From contig JAGLEG010000567.1 in NCBI GenBank assembly GCA_023145185.1, forward strand, positions 1 to 5,043: 5,043 nt of DNA, written 5' to 3'. Every line of letters starts with the position of its first letter. Within the stretch, counting starts at the first letter, position 1. The notes under the pieces are model-generated. The model ran no database searches. It had not been told where the DNA came from and saw only the letters and a list, made by a program, of their open reading frames with translations. Below, in pieces: positions 1 through 5,043 of the stretch. The translations under genes were made by a program, and so were the position numbers. Source of the stretch: Thermoplasmata archaeon (GTDB lineage Archaea; Thermoplasmatota; Penumbrarchaeia; Penumbrarchaeales; Penumbrarchaeaceae).

Positions 1-3000
1 AGTGCAGGGTCACCCGCGTCTTTGATAATCAGGACCGGACGATCCCCAGGGATAACGATGAGGTTGAGCTGACAAGGGTGATCAAGAGATCGACCTCGGA
101 CCCCGATCAGACGCTATCATATTTCTACGTGAACGGCAAGAGCTCTTCCCAGAGCGAGTTCGAGAACATCCTCTCACATGCACACCTCTCGGCCGAAGGT
201 TACAATATCGTCATGCAGGGCCACATCAACGAGTTCATAAGCAAAACACCGATGAAGGTCAGGGAGGAGATCGACGACATCGCGGGGATAAAAAGATATG
301 ACGATGAGATCCAGGTGGCGATCAACAAGAGGAACAAGGCAGAGACGAATATGGAGAACATAAGGTGGAGGCTTGATTTCTTCAAGGATCGCCTGAGGGA
401 GCTGAAGAAGGAGAAGGAGGAGGCGGAAAAATACAGGGAGGCTCAAAATAAGATCTACATCTCAAAATCGACCCTCTTTCACGTTCAAAAGGAGGGAGTG
501 GAGGGGGAGATCAACAGCTATAACAGGGCGATCACGAAGGCCAATGAGAGGAAGCTGGAGCTCAGGACCGACATTGGAAAGATCGAATCGATCGGGCTGG
601 AACTGGATGGGGAGATGAAGGAGGTGGGGGCCCGGATAGATGAGATCACGGGGGAGGAAGGAAAGAAACTGAAGGAGAAACTGGATGGGGCGAAGCTGGA
701 GCTCATGAGGGCAAGGGACATCATCGGGACGGCACAGGACATCATCTCTGAACTTGGCAACGAGGAGAGCGTACGCAGCGAGGAGATCAAGGACATCGTG
801 AAGAAGGAGGCCCGCCTCGTAAAGGAGATCGAGGGCTCCGTTGCGAAGGTCAAGAAGGTCGAATCAAAATTGGAAAAACAGCGGAATAATGTCAGGGAGC
901 TTGAGAAAGAGCAGGACAGTTCTGATGATGAACTGTTCAACCTGAGGCGCAGGATCACACTGATCTCCAAGGAGCTTGAAAAGAAGAGGGACCTTCTCTC
1001 GGAGAGGGTATTGGAAAGGGACAGGGCGAGGGCCCAGCTGGAGGTGAAGGGCACGTCGCTGTCCGACATCCAGCAGATGATCTCAACCCTCAAGTACGAG
1101 ATCGAGGAGCTGGAAGGAGACCTTAAAGAGGCTAAAAAAAGTGCCCAAGAGGTAGACGTTAAGAAACTGCAAAAAGATTACATGGATGCCAGGGAGGAGG
1201 AGAAACACCTCATCATCAAGACGAAAGAGCTCGAGAGGGAGGTGACCAGGCTCAACAGGCTCTATACGACCTTGAAGATGGAGGTGGAGACCTCCGAGAA
1301 GCTCAAGAAGGGGGTTTCGATGGCCGTGGATGAGATACTCACCGCAAGGGATAGAGGTGAGATCAGGGGCATCTACGGCACGATAGGCGAGCTGGGGGAC
1401 GTTCCAGAGGAGTATGAGACCGCTCTGGAGGTCGCTGCGGGAGGCAGGATATCGGCCGTGGTGGTGGACAACGATTCGGTGGCATCGTCCTGCATCGAAA
1501 GGTTGAAGACCAAGAGGGCTGGAAGGGTTACATTCCTTCCCCTGAACAAACTCTCCACCCGAAGGCCGGGAGCGAGATCGCTGACGATCAAGGACGACCC
1601 CTCGGTCAGGGGATTCGCGGTGGACCTGATATCCTATGATCCCATGTACGAGGCGGCCTTCCAGTGGGTTTTCTCCGACACGCTGATAGTGGACAAACTC
1701 GCATCCCTGAGGAAGCTTATGGGCGGGGTACGCCTTGTCACCCTCGACGGCGAGATAGCCGGGGCGGGGGGAGATATCACCGGAGGAAGCCTATCCGGCA
1801 AGAGGGGGCGGAAGGGGTTCGGGTCCAAGAGCAGGGGGGACCTGCAGAACGTATCCGATGAACTGCAGGAGAAGACGGCGGAATCAGATTCGCTCACCAC
1901 CAGATTGAACCAGGTCAGGGAGGAGGTCAACGACCTTGAGGCCAGGATAAGATCGATCACGTCCGAGCAGACCCAGGGTCAGGACAGGATCAAAGGCCTT
2001 GAGGAGACGCTTGAGACGTCAAGAGAACAGCTTGGTGAGAGGTCTGGTGAGGAGAAGGAGAGGGTCAAGGAGATAGAAGATCTATCCAAAGGCGTAAAGG
2101 CCCTTGATGAGGAGATAGAGCAACTTGAGGGTGTGGTCAGGGATCGGAAAAAGGGGAGGGACGAATTAACGGAGGAGCTGGACAAACACACCCCCAAGGC
2201 GATCAGGGACTCCCTCAAAGAGCTCAGGTCCAGCCTGGACTCCCTCGGCCTTGAAAAGGCCAATATAACGGAGAAGACCCACGAGGACAGGGCACAGCTT
2301 ACGCTTTTTTCCGAGAGGTCGGAAGGCCTTAAAAAGAGGGTGCTGGAGATCGCCAGGTCCATCGAGGCCTCCAGCTCCGAGGAGAAAAGTGCAAAGGTTC
2401 GACAGGAGCGTTCCCAGAAGGAGGTGAAGGCGCTTGAGACCGTCCTTGGCTCCATCAGCGAGAAGACAAAAAAGTTCTACGACCGCCTCAGCGAGCTTAA
2501 CAGGAAGGCCGAGAGGAACCTGGCCAACAAGGAGAACGCCAGGAAGGATGCTATGTCTCAGGAGAGCATTATCATCACCCAGAGGACAAATATTCGAACG
2601 GCCGAGGACAGGCTGGCCGAGATCCTGGGAATGCTTCAGAGGTTCCAGGGCATCGATATCGGGGATCCACCATATGATAACGAGAGGGATCTCCTCAGGA
2701 ATGTAAGACAGCTGGAATCCATTCTGGAGAACGCCGGGAACGTCAATCTCAGGGCGCTTGAGGAATACGAGGAGAAACATGCCAAGAAACAGGAGATAGG
2801 TGAGGAGCTCAAGGCCCTTGAGAAGGAGAAGCTGGAGCTTGACAAGATCATAGATGAGATCAACGGCAAGAGAAAAGAGGAGTTCGTCAAGGCATACGAG
2901 GGCATAGACGAGAACTTCAGAAAGATCTACGCCCATATATCAGGGGAAGGTGAGGCGTATTTCGAGCTGGAGAAACCAGAGGACCCCCTAACCGGAGGAT

Positions 3001-3410
3001 TGATCATCCACGTGAAACCCCCTGGAAAGAAGATGACCAGATTGGAATCGCTCTCCGGCGGAGAGAAATCCCTCACCTCCATGGCGTTCATATTCTCCAT
3101 TCAGGCTTGGGACCCATCACCGTTCTATCTGCTGGACGAGGTGGATCAGAACCTCGATGCGGTAAATGCCGAGATCATCGCCAAGATGGTGAAGGAGAAT
3201 TCCGAGTTCGCTCAATTCGTCATGATCTCCCTCAGGAAGATAAGTTTAAAGGAGGCGCATCACCTTTACGGTGTAACGATCCAAAACGGGGACTCCGTCG
3301 TCCTTGGCCAGGTCGACCTGAATGAGGTAGATGCCTACGAGAAGGCATCCAGGGCCGCAAAGAAGAAAGAGCAGGAGAAAGGAAAAGTGAAGAAGGGAGG
3401 CCGAACATGA
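1..3410 (+). CDS. smc: Chromosome segregation ATPase SMC (condensin core subunit), 5'-truncated by the window
   Basis: SMC forms the ATP-driven, DNA-embracing dimer of the SMC-ScpAB complex that compacts and segregates the chromosome. The frame is open to the left edge (first full codon at 3), giving 1135 visible residues; by comparison with the family about 80-90 are missing, including Walker A. The first in-frame GTG at 78 is internal, because conserved SMC sequence (VFDNQDR, then DEVELTR) lies before it. Counting from the codon at 3: Q-loop Gln72 in MQGHINEF; first coiled-coil arm about 100-435; hinge about 452-596, ending GGDITGGS; second arm about 600-955; conserved NAGNVNLRALEEYEE at 910-924; ABC signature LSGGEK at 1017-1022; Walker B FYLLDE at 1041-1046 with catalytic Glu1046; D-loop VDQNLD. 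All visible ATPase motifs are intact, so it should be active. Rad50 is excluded because the hinge is a globular SMC type with no CXXC zinc hook. The last 24 residues are a lysine-rich tail. The stop codon overlaps the scpA start. Confidence 0.97.
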   Translation, partial: CRVTRVFDNQDRTIPRDNDEVELTRVIKRSTSDPDQTLSYFYVNGKSSSQSEFENILSHAHLSAEGYNIVMQGHINEFISKTPMKVREEIDDIAGIKRYDDEIQVAINKRNKAETNMENIRWRLDFFKDRLRELKKEKEEAEKYREAQNKIYISKSTLFHVQKEGVEGEINSYNRAITKANERKLELRTDIGKIESIGLELDGEMKEVGARIDEITGEEGKKLKEKLDGAKLELMRARDIIGTAQDIISELGNEESVRSEEIKDIVKKEARLVKEIEGSVAKVKKVESKLEKQRNNVRELEKEQDSSDDELFNLRRRITLISKELEKKRDLLSERVLERDRARAQLEVKGTSLSDIQQMISTLKYEIEELEGDLKEAKKSAQEVDVKKLQKDYMDAREEEKHLIIKTKELEREVTRLNRLYTTLKMEVETSEKLKKGVSMAVDEILTARDRGEIRGIYGTIGELGDVPEEYETALEVAAGGRISAVVVDNDSVASSCIERLKTKRAGRVTFLPLNKLSTRRPGARSLTIKDDPSVRGFAVDLISYDPMYEAAFQWVFSDTLIVDKLASLRKLMGGVRLVTLDGEIAGAGGDITGGSLSGKRGRKGFGSKSRGDLQNVSDELQEKTAESDSLTTRLNQVREEVNDLEARIRSITSEQTQGQDRIKGLEETLETSREQLGERSGEEKERVKEIEDLSKGVKALDEEIEQLEGVVRDRKKGRDELTEELDKHTPKAIRDSLKELRSSLDSLGLEKANITEKTHEDRAQLTLFSERSEGLKKRVLEIARSIEASSSEEKSAKVRQERSQKEVKALETVLGSISEKTKKFYDRLSELNRKAERNLANKENARKDAMSQESIIITQRTNIRTAEDRLAEILGMLQRFQGIDIGDPPYDNERDLLRNVRQLESILENAGNVNLRALEEYEEKHAKKQEIGEELKALEKEKLELDKIIDEINGKRKEEFVKAYEGIDENFRKIYAHISGEGEAYFELEKPEDPLTGGLIIHVKPPGKKMTRLESLSGGEKSLTSMAFIFSIQAWDPSPFYLLDEVDQNLDAVNAEIIAKMVKENSEFAQFVMISLRKISLKEAHHLYGVTIQNGDSVVLGQVDLNEVDAYEKASRAAKKKEQEKGKVKKGGRT
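3395..3400 (+). promoter_or_regulatory. Shine-Dalgarno site for scpA inside the smc 3' end
   Basis: GGGAGG lies six bases before the ATG at 3407 and contains the GGAGG core complementary to the usual archaeal 16S rRNA 3' end. It sits within the last smc codons (Gly-Gly-Arg-Thr), so the same bases serve coding and initiation. Together with the ATGA stop/start overlap at 3407-3410, it fixes the scpA start and suggests that ribosomes finishing smc re-initiate on scpA. Confidence 0.8.
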
Positions 3411-4441
3411 TCAGAGGCGAGGCGGCCAATGCCCCCAGACAGCTTACCCTGGACGTTGAGGAGGAGGTCTTCAGGCATCTCCTTTTCCACAAATCCCTCA
3501 TCCAGGATGAGGGCGACATGTACCAGAGGCTCGATACGTACCTGGGCGTTCTGCACGATATGAAGGAAGGCGTCCACGTCACCATCAAGGAGCCCTATTC
3601 AAAGTCCATAGCCATGATCCTTGAGCTGGCGGTGGAGGATTATCTGGACCCATGGGACGTGGATATCCTGAGGTTCTGCAAGCTCTTCATCAAGAAGATA
3701 AGAAGTCAGGACCAGATCGACCTCATGGTGACCGGGAAGCTCATAAGGATGGCCTATACGGTCCACCTGATGAAGAGCAACAACACCCTGATAAAGGCGG
3801 AGATGGGGGATGAGGAGGAGGCCTTCCACGATGAGCCGTTCTACGACTGGATGGAGGATGATGAGACCTTTGAGGTCACAAGAAATATCATAAACGACCG
3901 GGAGCCGGTCATCTCCGAATCGATACTCCATAAAGGGGACAGGCCCGTAACGCTCGTGGACCTTCTGGATGCCCTGAAGGACGTCAGCGACGAGGTTGAG
4001 CTCCTTCAGGAGGCGAAGAAGAGGAGATCCGAGGTATCCAAAAATATCGACCTTCTTAACCGCTCCCTCATCAACAGAAAGGTATACAAGGAGAACCCGG
4101 AGGAGGAGATCAGGCTCACCTGGCAGAGGATCAACAAGTTCAACGGCCACCCGATACCTCTATCGGATATCAGCGAAGGGTTCGAACTGGACGATACCAC
4201 AACGTTCGTCTCGCTTCTGCACCTTGCAAATCAGAAGAGGATCAAGGTGTGGCAGAGGAGGTTCCCCTTCGGTGAGATCTACATCAAGAACCTGGAGGCC
4301 GGGCAGGCATCCCCTGATCTCAACGTGGGTGAGCTTGACCAGAACCTTGATAAGGTCAAGGCTGGCCTGGATGTGAAACTGAAGAGGCCAGACGAGATCA
4401 TTATCGAAAAGAAGGGTGTCCCCGACAACCTCAACACCTGA
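3407..4441 (+). CDS. scpA: Segregation and condensation protein A (archaeal kleisin ScpA), with extra N- and C-terminal segments
   Basis: ScpA is the kleisin that joins the neck of one SMC subunit to the head of the other and recruits ScpB. The protein has 344 residues, clearly longer than the roughly 250 of typical bacterial ScpA. The family core starts near residue 62 (EPYSKSIAMILELA) and runs into the archaeal hallmark DPWDVDI at 81-87, followed by an amphipathic helical region with KLIRMAYTVHLMKSN at 111-125. A very acidic linker covers about 133-157. The C-terminal winged helix is about 262-296 (FVSLLHLANQKRIKVWQ, then FPFGEIYI), the part expected to bind an SMC head. About 60 residues before the core and 48 after the winged helix have no clear counterpart in the bacterial family as I know it. 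The ATG overlaps the smc stop as ATGA and has GGGAGG six bases upstream; the next in-frame ATG, codon 38, lacks such support. Identity is from motifs and operon position; I see no frameshift. Confidence 0.93.
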   Translation: MIRGEAANAPRQLTLDVEEEVFRHLLFHKSLIQDEGDMYQRLDTYLGVLHDMKEGVHVTIKEPYSKSIAMILELAVEDYLDPWDVDILRFCKLFIKKIRSQDQIDLMVTGKLIRMAYTVHLMKSNNTLIKAEMGDEEEAFHDEPFYDWMEDDETFEVTRNIINDREPVISESILHKGDRPVTLVDLLDALKDVSDEVELLQEAKKRRSEVSKNIDLLNRSLINRKVYKENPEEEIRLTWQRINKFNGHPIPLSDISEGFELDDTTTFVSLLHLANQKRIKVWQRRFPFGEIYIKNLEAGQASPDLNVGELDQNLDKVKAGLDVKLKRPDEIIIEKKGVPDNLNT

Positions 4442-4444
4442 TCC

Positions 4445-4451
4445 AAAGGAG
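4445..4451 (+). promoter_or_regulatory. Shine-Dalgarno site for scpB
   Basis: AAAGGAG lies in the 17-base gap between the scpA stop and the ATG at 4459, with seven bases of spacing. It supports this ATG over two rivals. The in-frame ATG at 4513 has its nearest purine-rich motif 14 bases away. The ATG at 4499, immediately after a GGAGG, is in another frame whose product is unlike ScpB. Confidence 0.75.
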
Positions 4452-4458
4452 AAGATAG

Positions 4459-5043
4459 ATGACCCGGAAGAACCAGGAGGGATCCGAAACAAGGGAGGAT
4501 GAGCTTCCCCCCATGCTTCTTGTCGAGGCAGCCCTCTTCTCGGCTGCAAAGCCCATATCCAAAGAGGAGATCTCCGATACCACGGGCCTCGACCTGGCCC
4601 TTATCAGGCTCTATATCAAGAAGCTCTCGAGCGCCTACGGCCGGAGGGATACCTCCCTGGAGGTTATCAAGGCGGGAAGAAAGTTCACGCTTCGGCTGAA
4701 GGAGCAATATGTTCACAGGGTGACGGAGCTGGCGGACCCCGAGATACCCAGGAAGGTCCTCAAGACCGCCGCCCTCATCGCCTATCACCAGCCAGTCAAG
4801 CAGTCGGACCTCGTTGAGATGTACGGGTCCAAGGTGTACGATCACGTGGGTGAGCTTTTGATCCTCGGGCTTATCAGGTCGAGAAAGGACGGCAGCACCA
4901 AGGTCCTCACGACAACGCAGAAGTTCGCAGAGTCCTTCGGCATCGACTCGATCTCGAGAAAGAAGATCAGGGGGTTCATCAAGGATAGGGCGCTCTTCTC
5001 CAGCGTTGAGCGGAAGAACCTGGAGGATTACGGAGAGGAGAGG
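4459..5043 (+). CDS. scpB: Segregation and condensation protein B (ScpB), 3'-truncated by the window
   Basis: ScpB dimers bind the middle of the kleisin ScpA and modulate SMC ATPase and DNA entrapment. The frame is open from ATG 4459 to the right edge, giving 195 residues without a stop. After a charged leader (about 1-15) come two winged-helix domains. The first, about 17-88, holds LLVEAALFSAAKPISKEEI and LEVIKAGRKFTLRLKEQY, matching the family pattern of an ALLFAS-like start and a later strand pair. The second, about 97-162, holds LKTAALIAYHQPVKQSDL (family: LAIIAYxQPITRxEI), LLILGLI (family: LLERGLI) and TTTQKFAESFGIDS (family: TTxxFLxxFGL). The stretch from 165 on is a charged tail that continues out of view. 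The glycine-proline loop before the TT motif, common in bacteria, is replaced here by RKDGSTK. Identity rests on these motifs plus the position behind smc and scpA, 17 bases after the scpA stop with its own Shine-Dalgarno. Confidence 0.93.
   Translation, partial: MTRKNQEGSETREDELPPMLLVEAALFSAAKPISKEEISDTTGLDLALIRLYIKKLSSAYGRRDTSLEVIKAGRKFTLRLKEQYVHRVTELADPEIPRKVLKTAALIAYHQPVKQSDLVEMYGSKVYDHVGELLILGLIRSRKDGSTKVLTTTQKFAESFGIDSISRKKIRGFIKDRALFSSVERKNLEDYGEER

Noticed and set aside
401..441. Long purine-only-like tract that could form unusual DNA structure
   Set aside because: Such tracts recur throughout smc because the coiled-coil arms use GAG, AAG, AGG and GGA codons. It is a coding by-product and not a distinct element.
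518..1093. Serine-rich open frame on the - strand (191 codons) inside smc
   Set aside because: Its composition (Ser/Leu/Phe runs) is the reverse complement of Glu/Lys/Arg coiled-coil codons. It has no family match and no credible start site.
1841..1869. Inverted repeat CCTGCAG / CTGCAGG with a 15-base loop
   Set aside because: It encodes two Leu-Gln pairs in the coiled coil just after the hinge (LQNVSDELQ). The match is explained by repeated codons and is too short to argue for a regulatory structure.
2306..2311. Run of six T as a possible terminator
   Set aside because: It lies mid-gene within smc, in codons of the coiled-coil arm, with no preceding hairpin and with coding sequence continuing for more than 1 kb.
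2166..2936. Long open frame on the - strand (256 codons) inside smc
   Set aside because: Leucine-rich translation with no recognisable domain, lying opposite the conserved SMC second arm. The purine-rich, GAG/AAG-heavy coding strand leaves few stops on the opposite strand.
3245..3250. TTTAAA, a possible archaeal TATA box upstream of scpA
   Set aside because: It encodes part of the conserved SMC stretch SLRKISLKEA, has no clear BRE, and lies about 160 bases from the scpA start. A short AT-rich hexamer is expected by chance.
4499..4699. + strand open frame starting with an ATG directly after GGAGG
   Set aside because: The Shine-Dalgarno-like motif abuts the ATG with no spacing, the translation is Ser/Arg/Pro-rich without a match, and the overlapping scpB frame carries family motifs throughout.
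4279..4845. - strand open frame (188 codons) spanning the scpA-scpB junction
   Set aside because: It overlaps two confidently identified genes, its translation shows no domain, and it would need an antisense promoter that is not visible.

Overview
The window holds three consecutive genes on the + strand that encode the SMC-ScpAB (prokaryotic condensin) complex. In order they are the greater part of smc, a complete scpA, and most of scpB. There is essentially no non-coding DNA: smc and scpA overlap by an ATGA, and scpA and scpB are separated by 17 bases. The window cuts off the start of smc and the end of scpB.

The organism is most likely a euryarchaeon, perhaps of the Thermoplasmatota/methanogen side, although the exact lineage is a guess. 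The SMC protein reads like archaeal SMCs around its Q-loop (GYNIVMQGHINEF), Walker B/D-loop (FYLLDEVDQNLD) and post-Walker region (SLRKISLKEAHHLYGVT). ScpA has the DPWDVDI motif that I associate with archaeal ScpA. Arginine is mostly AGG, isoleucine ATC/ATA and glutamate GAG, in moderately GC-rich DNA. This codon style is the same in all three genes, so nothing suggests recent transfer.

Layout: 1-3410 is smc, with the end of the N-terminal ATPase half, first coiled-coil arm, hinge, second arm and C-terminal ATPase half. 3407-4441 is scpA, the kleisin that bridges the two SMC heads. 4459 to the right edge is scpB, the winged-helix partner that binds the kleisin. The products should act together on the nucleoid: SMC dimerises at the hinge, its heads engage on ATP, ScpA closes the ring and ScpB dimers bind ScpA, giving a DNA-entrapping or loop-extruding machine for chromosome compaction and segregation. 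Tight gene packing with a good Shine-Dalgarno before scpA and before scpB points to co-transcription and coupled translation.

This is mainly a conserved housekeeping operon, not a new system. The points worth a second look are the extra N-terminal and C-terminal segments of ScpA, a short match between the SMC D-loop and the ScpA tail, and the lysine-rich SMC tail whose codons also form the scpA ribosome binding site. No RNA gene, mobile element, CRISPR array, terminator or convincing promoter was seen.
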